This document shows, piece after piece, positions 1 to 5,893 of a stretch of 7,231 bases of DNA (positions are counted from its first letter, which is position 1; each line of letters opens with the position of its first letter). Under the pieces are notes generated by a model that was not told the DNA's origin, made no database searches, and saw only the letters and a program-made list of their open reading frames with translations. Source of the stretch: CAYSWS01 sp964434935 (lineage in GTDB: Bacteria; Patescibacteriota; WWE3; UBA101185; UBA10185). Position numbers and translations under genes: made by a program. Location: the NCBI GenBank assembly GCA_964434935.1, contig CAYSWS010000022.1, positions 1-7,231 on the forward strand. Reading direction: 5' to 3'.

Positions 1-613
1 TACTTCTGATCCTTTCCCTTTCCTGCACCAACTCACCTAATTGAGCTTGGACCTGCTCCTGATTTTCGGCTTGGACATTTTCCTGTACACGGCTAAGTTT
101 TCGAATACTATTTGTATTGTGGGCTAAATGACTTCTCAGCTGTCCTAAGTTCTTATAATCAGTGCCAAAAAGGAGTGTTTTCCACTTTGGTCTGGTCTCC
201 ACAGCCTTAATGGCTTCCGTGACGTCTTCTACATCATCCAGCTCATCATTTACCACCTCATCTATGTCCTCGCTTGTCTCCTCATTGCCCACCTCTTCTT
301 CCTCATCAGACACAGCATTGAGATTACCTACAACTTCGATGATCTTTTGCTTGTGCTCGGCGGCATTTAGGCTTCCCTGACCTTTGTTTCCTTTATCTTC
401 AGGCTTTCCCTGAGCTTTGTCCGGTTTATCGGCATTGCCCTTACCTTCGTTTTTGGCATTTTCTTTTCCTAAGACCATTCCTTGAGGTGAGTTTTGTTCA
501 TCGAATATCTTTTTAGCGTTGAAGCCAAACACCATAAGTGTAGCGGCAAGTAGCAAAATTGGATATTGGATGGCGTAGATCTTATAGGATCTTTTGTGGG
601 TTGTTTTAGGCAT
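1..613 (-). CDS. Membrane-anchored coiled-coil protein, 5' part only (runs off left edge)
   Basis: An open frame starts at ATG 613-611 and stays open for 204 codons to the window edge, so the C-terminus is missing. The protein begins MPKTTHKRSYKIY, followed by one hydrophobic segment (about residues 16-33, YPILLLAATLMVFGF) that fits an uncleaved anchor with the N-terminus inside. Residues 48-80 are a low-complexity Lys/Gly/Asp/Asn linker. Residues 103-131 are strongly acidic, with runs of Glu and Asp. A compact segment follows (about 144-175, including LLFGTDYKNLGQLRSHL), then a Gln/Glu-rich stretch (176-204) that looks like the start of a coiled coil. I do not recognise a named family. Codon usage is even and the frame has no stops, so the gene is real. 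A TATAAT box ends 6 nt before the ATG and no ribosome binding site is visible, which supports this start. It lies 104 nt downstream of the MEMO-CapA gene on the same strand but seems to have its own promoter. The role is unknown; a surface or envelope structural protein is a guess. Confidence 0.85.
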   Translation of the reverse strand, partial: MPKTTHKRSYKIYAIQYPILLLAATLMVFGFNAKKIFDEQNSPQGMVLGKENAKNEGKGNADKPDKAQGKPEDKGNKGQGSLNAAEHKQKIIEVVGNLNAVSDEEEEVGNEETSEDIDEVVNDELDDVEDVTEAIKAVETRPKWKTLLFGTDYKNLGQLRSHLAHNTNSIRKLSRVQENVQAENQEQVQAQLGELVQERERIRS

Positions 614-619
614 ACTTTT

Positions 620-625
620 ATTATA
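620..625 (-). promoter_or_regulatory. -10 box (TATAAT) for the left-edge gene, leaderless arrangement
   Basis: On the minus strand a perfect TATAAT is followed by 6 nt (AAAAGT) and the ATG at 613. Transcription usually starts about 7 nt after the -10 box, so the mRNA would begin at or within a base or two of the start codon. No good -35 hexamer is seen at 16-18 nt spacing. Confidence 0.6.
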
Positions 626-681
626 CGTATTTTTGTTGGTCTTGCATCTTTGCCTTGGTTTTGCCGGTTTTACCACGACGG

Positions 682-706
682 AGAAACTGCAGACGGAAAA
701 AGATAT
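682..706 (+). repeat. 25-bp direct repeat, copy 1 (intergenic copy of HAD gene 5' sequence)
   Basis: These 25 bases, beginning AGAAACTGCAG and ending AAAAAGATAT, are identical to 5104-5128 inside the HAD hydrolase gene, in the same orientation. Weaker similarity extends on both sides: on the left, TTTACCACGACGG here against TTTACAACACCGT there; on the right, a shared CTATC at 714-718 against 5138-5142. Read in the same frame as the HAD gene, both copies encode ETADGKRY. Copy 1 lies in the gap between two minus-strand genes, where no gene is expected to use this frame. An exact 25-base match is very unlikely by chance in 7 kb. It may be a decayed fragment of a HAD-like gene or the trace of a recombination event. 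Confidence 0.85.
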
Positions 707-717
707 CAAAAACACTA

Positions 718-2451
718 TCAAAAACCAGGCACAGTTTGCCCGTTTTCTTTTAACACAACCGGCCACGCTGCGTAGTCAACACCGTGTGTATGGGGATCTA
801 TTACCGCCTCAACCATAAGCCCATTTTTAGTAAGATCATACAAATATTGATCAGCTACAAAATTACCCAGAGAATAAAAGATATATTTTCCTGCATACTC
901 CTCCTGTTGCTGAACCACATGCGGATGGCTGCCAATGATGGCATCAGCGCCATTTTCGATAAAGTAATGAGCCAGCTTTTCCATTTCCGTGTTGGCAACA
1001 GGCGCATACTCATTTCCCCAGTGGGTATAAAGAAAAACAAGATCAGCCTTCTTTTTGATCGCAGACAAATTCTCCAAAGCAGATTCAAGTCCGTTTTCTA
1101 CAAACTGATTGTAGTTCACAAAACCTATCTTTACACCGCGGATATTGATCACAGCACTAGTCGGTAATTCAGAGGAAAGTCCTGTATTTCCAAAATACTC
1201 TATGCCATATTTTTCAAGGTAGCGGAAAGTCTGGTCCAGTCCGTCTTGACCAAAATTAAGGATATGGTTGTTTCCGATGCTCACCAATCCAATATTGTTA
1301 GCGCGCAACATCTCTGCCACGCGTGAGTCAAAAGTAAACAGATAATTGTTCTTTTCGTCAAATTTTGTACCCACACTTATCGAATCAAAATCCGTGATCG
1401 GGCCCTCCAGATTTGTTACGACCAGATCCTTAGAGGTTAAAAAATCCCGCATATTCTCCAATATAAAATCGTAGCCATGATCATCAGCTACCTGCCTGAT
1501 ATATCTATCGAACATGAGATCTCCGGTAAAAAGTACGCTGATCAGATCGGGCGAGTAGTATCCGGTGATGTAGCTGGTCACGCTTTCTTTATGCTCTCCG
1601 CTTAGTTTAAAAGAATTACTGCTGTCATCTACAAAGAACTTGTCATTTTCATGCAAAAAGCCGGATAAAAACCAAAAACATTGGTTACAGTCACTTGTGA
1701 TCTCGCTAATATTGTCAAAATCCCTCTCTCTAAGAATTTCCATACTTAGTTGATCGTTTTTGGTCGCCTGTGCATCCGGTACTTCATGAGAAAAATCTGT
1801 GCTGGCAATTACCAGACAGTTGCTGCAAGAGCCTGATAGCTTATTGGCGATAGCCAGGACATCCTCTTGCCTGGCGTCACTTCTTAGGATAATGGGTACT
1901 ATCTTGGCCTGGGGAAAATATTTTTTTACGAAGGTGACCAGTCCGCAAACCGAATGCTCCAGATTAAAATAATCTTCTAAGACACCAATATTATTAAGAT
2001 CCTTAATTTTATTTATTAACTCCGGATCAGGCTCTATAGTGCCAAATACTGTTTTCCAGGCATAAGCGGAAGTTTGTATGGGGTATTTTCCAATATTTCT
2101 GTGGTTCGGTCCTACCAAGATCACTGTGTCATATCCGGGATCAAGTTTTGAAAGTGTACTGTTTATCAAATCTCCTGCTAATAAATGATGAGATACTATG
2201 GCTGCCGGTGAATGTGTATAAGATAACGGAGCGTTGGGATCAGAATTATAAAAAGCACTTTGATAAGGGCAGGCAAAATGAGACGGCATTTCTTCAACAT
2301 GTTCTATCCGGGTCGGCTCAGCTTTCTTGAGATTTGTGAGAAGAACAGGGATAACCGCTATTGATAGTAAGATCAATAGCAGGACACTACTTTTGAAGAG
2401 TCTTAGCCCAGTCTGGGATATTTGGTGTGGTGAAATTTTCTTGCCCTTCAT
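718..2451 (-). CDS. Membrane-anchored MEMO-like / CapA (PGA_cap) metallophosphatase fusion protein
   Basis: The longest frame starts at 2511 (597 aa, used for numbering). I prefer the Met at residue 21 (2451, 577 aa), because it cuts the overlap with the upstream gene from 125 to 65 nt and leaves a short basic leader (MKGKK) before the anchor. Residue 13 (2475), behind GGAGAGAG, is another option. A membrane segment lies at about 42-60. Residues about 95-320 resemble the MEMO / AmmeMemoRadiSam B family: SHH (107-109), GPNHR (134-138), AW-x-TVFG (151-157), EHSV (185-188) and STDFSH (237-242). Several match the family's metal-binding His/Asp positions. Residues about 325-590 are a CapA/PgsA-type, calcineurin-like domain: GDLMFDR (330-336), NLEGPIT (367-373), GNNHILNFG (413-421), HWGNEY (497-502), GSHPHVV (527-533) and YSLGNFVADQ (546-555). 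CapA proteins take part in poly-gamma-glutamate capsule systems, but no CapB or CapC is nearby, so the substrate is unknown. Two CxxC pairs (229/232 and 275/278) lie in the MEMO half. The gene ends in TGA followed directly by TAG. It is cotranscribed with the DUF3160 gene. Confidence 0.88.
   Translation of the reverse strand: MKGKKISPHQISQTGLRLFKSSVLLLILLSIAVIPVLLTNLKKAEPTRIEHVEEMPSHFACPYQSAFYNSDPNAPLSYTHSPAAIVSHHLLAGDLINSTLSKLDPGYDTVILVGPNHRNIGKYPIQTSAYAWKTVFGTIEPDPELINKIKDLNNIGVLEDYFNLEHSVCGLVTFVKKYFPQAKIVPIILRSDARQEDVLAIANKLSGSCSNCLVIASTDFSHEVPDAQATKNDQLSMEILRERDFDNISEITSDCNQCFWFLSGFLHENDKFFVDDSSNSFKLSGEHKESVTSYITGYYSPDLISVLFTGDLMFDRYIRQVADDHGYDFILENMRDFLTSKDLVVTNLEGPITDFDSISVGTKFDEKNNYLFTFDSRVAEMLRANNIGLVSIGNNHILNFGQDGLDQTFRYLEKYGIEYFGNTGLSSELPTSAVINIRGVKIGFVNYNQFVENGLESALENLSAIKKKADLVFLYTHWGNEYAPVANTEMEKLAHYFIENGADAIIGSHPHVVQQQEEYAGKYIFYSLGNFVADQYLYDLTKNGLMVEAVIDPHTHGVDYAAWPVVLKENGQTVPGF
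2357..2380. other. Perfect 9-bp inverted repeat (possible mRNA hairpin) at the gene overlap
   Basis: GCTATTGAT (2357-2365), a 6-nt loop, then ATCAATAGC (2372-2380) form a perfect 9-bp stem. It begins 6 nt past the DUF3160 stop codon in the direction of transcription, inside the membrane-segment codons of the MEMO-CapA gene. No T-run follows on the minus strand, so it is not a typical terminator. It could affect ribosome release or reinitiation, or stabilise mRNA between the two cistrons. A stem this short could also arise by chance. Confidence 0.4.
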
Positions 2452-4987
2452 ATATATTTGCCTGCCAGTCAGCATCAGATAGTCTCTCTCCAAAAGGTCT
2501 GGTAAATTCATAGTAGGAGTAAGTGACGCCTCTGGTCAGCCTGGTACCATTAGCGTCCTTGACAGCCACATAAATGACATTTGGGATTCCCGTGGCTTCA
2601 TAAAGTATTTCTTGCACATCCTGTGTTGTGGCAGTATGGATATCCGCTATTAAACCCGCTCTGGTGTCTGCAGCTTTGATATAACCATACGCGTCCGGGG
2701 GTGTTAGAGCCAAATTTATCTTATGGGTTTCGACCCTAAGCTTTTCAAATTCGTCATCAGATATCACTTCATTATTAAGCTCTTTCACGGCAATGGTCCT
2801 AAAGAATTTATAGGATTCGATAAGAGAGTCAAGCTGGCTTCCCTGCCATATAGGCAATACACCGTTTGCTTCAAGCCCGCTTTTTGTCATCTCTGCTAAG
2901 GCGATGACTCTATTAAAGAACAACAAGTTTGGTTCAACGTATCCCTTGGGCACGGGTGGAGGTTCCGGACGATCTCCTCCTCCTCCCATCTCCGCATATG
3001 AACTTTTGGCATAGAGTAAAGTATCGTGCCTCAGTTCAGTGTATGAGCCCAAAGAAGTGTTCAAGTCCTTGTCCTGCCAGGCCGTATTCTGCATAAATAC
3101 CGGGTACCCTTGGAAAAATTGTTGTGAGAGACCTTTTAGGGTATAAAGCCAAGACCAATACATATTCTGCGTCCAACTTGCCTCATCCAGGGCGTTAAAA
3201 GAAGTCTCAAGTTTAGAAATTTCCCTGGCCAAAACCTTATCTGCTTCCGGTGCTTCCTTGGTGATCCACTCATTAAGATATTGCTTGGCCCTCTGATTGC
3301 CAAAAATACTCATGGCCATTAAGGCAGTGGGGGTAGTTGGTAGTTTCTGACCCGTTTCTTTATCCGGAGGCTCGTCTCCCTGGGTCAGAGTGGAGTAGAT
3401 GAAGCTATCCGGTACAAATCTTTGTCCCATAAACCTAAAACTCTTAGTCTCCTCAAGCAGGTCTTCTTTAGAAACTGTATCCGGAGCTATCATTATGATC
3501 GAAGATTGTATTTGCGGTCCTGCCAAGTTTTTGACCTCATTTTTAAGATTGGCAAAATTTCCCGGCTCTATAAGCTCGCTATAATCAGGGTTCACCTTAG
3601 AAAACACTTTCTCTAAGACATCTGAATAATCATAGAAGGTGAGGTCATCGCTTTTGCCAACAAAGAAAACAGTGGGAAGATAAAGGCTTTCCCACAAGGT
3701 GCTGGCCGCATTTTCGGATGTACCGGTGCTGTTTAACCACATTGTTTGGATCAGAGCATCAAGAGTAAGTTCATCAGAATTTGTTAGAAAGCCGCTTCTG
3801 CCATACCAGATCATGGTTCTCCAATAGCTTCTCAGGGTAGAATTTTTTACGTAGTGACTTCTTGGCTTATACTGGGTGTAATCGTCCATAATGCCCATGT
3901 TAAACTTTCCAAACAGAGGAGAAGTATTAGCCTCTTTTGCTGCCATGATCAATGTTAACTCTTGTTTAGCTGTTTCATATACAAAGTCCGGGACTCTTTC
4001 CCTATATTTCTCAAGATCAGCTATGGTATTTTCGTAACTATCGGCGGTTTTATCATTTTCTTCGTAGGCACGGTCAGTTTCTGGTGAGGAAGCAATTCTG
4101 GTAGCTTCAAAATCATATTTACTAACCTGTGATTCCAATAAAACTTTTGGAACCAAATAGAAAGTGGCTAATCTGGAAAACGAAGCTTTCAATGTCTCAT
4201 CAGAAGTAGATTCGTATTCTTGCAGGCTTTTTTCGAATAAAATATTGGTAAGCTGCAGTAGTTTGGGATGAAACTGTGTTTGCTCAATGTATTGAAAAGT
4301 TCTGTCCACAAAAACATGATATGTGTGCAAAATGAAATCTGAGGAAATGAAAACGGTGTCTTGAGGTTCCCGTTCTAGTTCCGAAGGACTACCTAAAATG
4401 TCATAGTATATTTTTACGAACTCATCTACCGGATCTCCGTGGCTAAAATCTACATCCACATCGCCATCTGCAAGTGTGTTATCAGCCGGTGTAAAGAAGA
4501 AACCCGTGTTTTCTAAAGCCCCTAGCTGCTGAGCGCTTAGTTTCCTTCCTGTGTCAGTCTCGATTTGAGAAAGATTGCTAAGGTCAGATGATTTAAGGGC
4601 ATAGGTTGGAATGGCTGGTGTTGTGGAGATCTTTTCTTCGTTGAACCGCGCGAAAATAGGCATATTCGCCGATAATGGAGCGCCTGTTGTTAGCAACAGC
4701 TTTTTATCTACAGTGGTTTTTTGGGATTCTCCCGTTTCTCTATTGCCGGTCTTAAACATTCTTTTTTCCGTTATGTAACTTTTCACCGGAGGAATGAAAT
4801 ATAAGATAATGAGAAATAAAAATCCGGAGATGGCTATGACAGTAAAAAGGCGTTTCTTTGCTTTGATTGCGAGAAGTTTACCGGATACACGGTTCTTGAT
4901 AGATTCTTTTGGGGATGGGTCTTGAGATACATTGTTTTCTACGGGCTGTAATTCTTCTTGAGGCGGTGTTTCAATGGCAGGGTCCAT
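2387..4987 (-). CDS. Membrane-anchored DUF3160 family protein
   Basis: This 866-aa protein has an acidic, Pro-rich cytoplasmic N-terminus (1-30), a basic stretch (31-46), one membrane segment (about 47-66) and a large domain predicted to lie outside. I assign it to DUF3160 from recognised signatures: FISSDFILHTYHVFVD (213-228), LGSYTELRHDTLLYAKSSY with a following GGGG and Pro-rich turn and KGYVEPN (about 642-690), and the C-terminal block containing a DIHT-like segment, ATGIPNVIYV, GVTYSYYEF (820-828) and LSDADW (836-841). The family is large, mostly alpha-helical and of unknown function; its conserved His and Asp residues suggest but do not prove an enzyme. Residues 174-185 (DGDVDVDFSHGD) are rich in alternating Asp and could bind a metal ion. 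The start at 4987 is supported by a TATACT box ending 6 nt upstream. The stop (TAG at 2389-2387) lies inside the MEMO-CapA gene, so the two are very probably cotranscribed and may act together at the surface. Confidence 0.9.
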   Translation of the reverse strand: MDPAIETPPQEELQPVENNVSQDPSPKESIKNRVSGKLLAIKAKKRLFTVIAISGFLFLIILYFIPPVKSYITEKRMFKTGNRETGESQKTTVDKKLLLTTGAPLSANMPIFARFNEEKISTTPAIPTYALKSSDLSNLSQIETDTGRKLSAQQLGALENTGFFFTPADNTLADGDVDVDFSHGDPVDEFVKIYYDILGSPSELEREPQDTVFISSDFILHTYHVFVDRTFQYIEQTQFHPKLLQLTNILFEKSLQEYESTSDETLKASFSRLATFYLVPKVLLESQVSKYDFEATRIASSPETDRAYEENDKTADSYENTIADLEKYRERVPDFVYETAKQELTLIMAAKEANTSPLFGKFNMGIMDDYTQYKPRSHYVKNSTLRSYWRTMIWYGRSGFLTNSDELTLDALIQTMWLNSTGTSENAASTLWESLYLPTVFFVGKSDDLTFYDYSDVLEKVFSKVNPDYSELIEPGNFANLKNEVKNLAGPQIQSSIIMIAPDTVSKEDLLEETKSFRFMGQRFVPDSFIYSTLTQGDEPPDKETGQKLPTTPTALMAMSIFGNQRAKQYLNEWITKEAPEADKVLAREISKLETSFNALDEASWTQNMYWSWLYTLKGLSQQFFQGYPVFMQNTAWQDKDLNTSLGSYTELRHDTLLYAKSSYAEMGGGGDRPEPPPVPKGYVEPNLLFFNRVIALAEMTKSGLEANGVLPIWQGSQLDSLIESYKFFRTIAVKELNNEVISDDEFEKLRVETHKINLALTPPDAYGYIKAADTRAGLIADIHTATTQDVQEILYEATGIPNVIYVAVKDANGTRLTRGVTYSYYEFTRPFGERLSDADWQANIYEGQENFTTPNIPDWAKTLQK

Positions 4988-4993
4988 GGATTA

Positions 4994-5022
4994 AGTATAT
5001 TTTAGTTTTGGGGTGGGAGCAA
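4994..5022 (-). promoter_or_regulatory. Promoter of the DUF3160 / MEMO-CapA operon
   Basis: On the minus strand, TTGCTC (5022-5017), a 17-nt spacer and TATACT (4999-4994) make a plausible sigma-70-type promoter. The -10 box ends 6 nt (TAATCC) before the ATG at 4987, again predicting a leaderless mRNA. The -35 hexamer matches consensus only at TTG. It shares the 69-bp divergent region with the HAD gene promoter, so the two could be regulated together. Confidence 0.6.
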
Positions 5023-5041
5023 ATGCTGCCTTATTCTTTAT

Positions 5042-5050
5042 TGCTATAAT
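5042..5050 (+). promoter_or_regulatory. Extended -10 promoter (TGCTATAAT) of the HAD gene
   Basis: TGC followed by a perfect TATAAT (5045-5050) is an extended -10 element, which can work without a good -35 box; none is seen. The box ends 6 nt (CACCAC) before the ATG at 5057, and there is no Shine-Dalgarno sequence, so the mRNA is probably leaderless. Confidence 0.65.
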
Positions 5051-5056
5051 CACCAC

Positions 5057-5479
5057 ATGAAGATCTTTCTGGACATAGATGACACCATACTTTACAACAC
5101 CGTAGAAACTGCAGACGGAAAAAGATATTTAAGAAGCTATCCGGCCAAGCATTTCAAGGAATTTTTGCAAAACGCTTTGGCAAAACATGAAGTTTACTGG
5201 CTTACCACGCATTGCGATGGTGATGCGTCAGATACCGTTCTTTATATCAGCAGGTATTTTGATACGGAATTAATGGATCTTGTCGTAAAAATAAAACCCA
5301 CAACATGGAAGAGCAGAAAAATAGAGGCTATAAACTTGGACGAAGACTTTTTGTGGTTCGATGATGTGCTAACGTCATCTGAGGAGAAGGATTTGGAAAA
5401 AGCCGGCAAGCTAGGTAGCTATATAAAAGTGAACTTGGAAGAAAACCCTGACTTTTGGCAGGATTGGCTGGATGTTTGA
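5057..5479 (+). CDS. Small HAD-superfamily hydrolase, cap-less
   Basis: This 140-aa protein carries the haloacid dehalogenase motifs in order. Motif I is FLDIDDTIL (4-12), with D6 as the expected nucleophile and D8 as acid/base. Motif II is in VYWLTTHC (46-53), with T50 or T51. A lysine in WKSRK (84-88) would serve as motif III. FDD (101-103) is motif IV, the Mg2+-binding acids. There is little sequence between motifs I and II, so a cap domain is small or absent. Such minimal HADs are usually phosphatases, but the substrate cannot be told from sequence. No signal peptide is visible, so it should be cytoplasmic. Residues 17-24 (ETADGKRY) are encoded by the 25-bp sequence repeated at 682-706. 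It is transcribed divergently from the DUF3160 operon and followed at once by the promoter of the next small gene. Confidence 0.85.
   Translation: MKIFLDIDDTILYNTVETADGKRYLRSYPAKHFKEFLQNALAKHEVYWLTTHCDGDASDTVLYISRYFDTELMDLVVKIKPTTWKSRKIEAINLDEDFLWFDDVLTSSEEKDLEKAGKLGSYIKVNLEENPDFWQDWLDV
5104..5128 (+). repeat. 25-bp direct repeat, copy 2 (within HAD gene)
   Basis: This is the coding copy of the repeat at 682-706, lying 47 nt after the HAD start codon and encoding the ETADGKRY region just after catalytic motif I. Because it fits smoothly into a complete reading frame, this copy is more likely the original and the intergenic one the derivative. Confidence 0.85.
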
Positions 5480-5480
5480 C

Positions 5481-5489
5481 TGCTATAAT
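5481..5489 (+). promoter_or_regulatory. Extended -10 promoter (TGCTATAAT) of the small acidic gene
   Basis: The same nine bases, TGCTATAAT, as in the HAD promoter occur one base after the HAD stop codon (TGA 5477-5479). The box ends 9 nt before the ATG at 5499, predicting a leader of only about 2 nt. If functional, it means the in-frame ATG at 5472 cannot be the start on this transcript and favours the ATG at 5499. Confidence 0.5.
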
Positions 5490-5498
5490 GCACTTATC

Positions 5499-5864
5499 AT
5501 GGATTTTTCTAACTATACTTTAGAACAAATGGATGAACTGACTGATGAGGAGATAAAGGAATTCACCACGGAAGAATTTTGGAGTTATTTTTATAGAAAT
5601 GAAGAGTTAGGTAGATCGTTCATAGTGGGCGGCTTGTCAAGTTTTATTGGGCACGGAGAACCAATCTACATGTATGGTCCAAAGACATTTGAAAAAGTAG
5701 ATGGTCAGTGGACAGTGGGTATTAATGCATTGGGACCACCTTTTGATGAATGGCCAAGGCTGGTGGATGAGGAAACCTTCAGGAAAAAAATGTTGAGTCT
5801 GGGTGTGGACAAAGATATGCTAGACGAGTTTATAAATGTAGAATACGACTGGGACGACTTTTAG
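5499..5864 (+). CDS. Small acidic hypothetical protein
   Basis: I do not recognise this family. From ATG 5499 it gives 121 aa starting MDFSNYTLEQMDEL; an in-frame ATG at 5472 would add nine residues (MFDCYNALI) and overlap the HAD gene by 8 nt. I prefer 5499 because TGCTATAAT lies just upstream and because the extra residues are encoded by the overlap and the promoter itself. The product is rich in Asp and Glu at both ends (TDEEIKEFTTEEF near residues 15-27, YDWDDF at the C-terminus) with a Gly/Pro-containing, more hydrophobic middle. There is no membrane segment, so it is probably a soluble cytoplasmic protein. If the upstream start is used, translation could be coupled to the HAD gene through the overlapping stop and start. 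Its small size and lack of motifs leave function open. Confidence 0.7.
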   Translation: MDFSNYTLEQMDELTDEEIKEFTTEEFWSYFYRNEELGRSFIVGGLSSFIGHGEPIYMYGPKTFEKVDGQWTVGINALGPPFDEWPRLVDEETFRKKMLSLGVDKDMLDEFINVEYDWDDF

Positions 5865-5893
5865 GGAACTACTTATTTATAGCTTGTCGCCAT

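Noticed and set aside
162..380. Plus-strand Ser/Thr-rich reading frame of 72 codons
   Set aside because: It is the antisense shadow of the Glu/Asp-rich part of the left-edge gene; acidic codons read backwards give Ser-rich sequence.
681..720. Possible transcription terminator after the MEMO-CapA gene
   Set aside because: T-runs are present on the minus strand, but I found no stable GC-rich stem directly before them.
718..720. Possible alternative genetic code with TGA read as Gly (seen in some CPR lineages)
   Set aside because: TGA ends the MEMO-CapA and HAD genes at sensible domain ends, and no gene here has internal TGA codons, so the standard bacterial code fits.
566..775. Plus-strand reading frame of 69 codons crossing the 614-717 gap, containing ETADGKRY
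   Set aside because: Not called as a gene: both ends are antisense to real genes and the HAD motif DxDxT is absent. The interesting part is kept as a repeat and finding.
784..1167. Plus-strand reading frame of 127 codons
   Set aside because: It lies entirely antisense to the well-supported CapA domain, has no promoter pattern like the other genes here, and shows no recognisable domain.
5851..5891. Possible bidirectional terminator between the convergent genes
   Set aside because: Only a 4-bp CGAC/GTCG pairing with a loop over 25 nt is visible, which is too weak.
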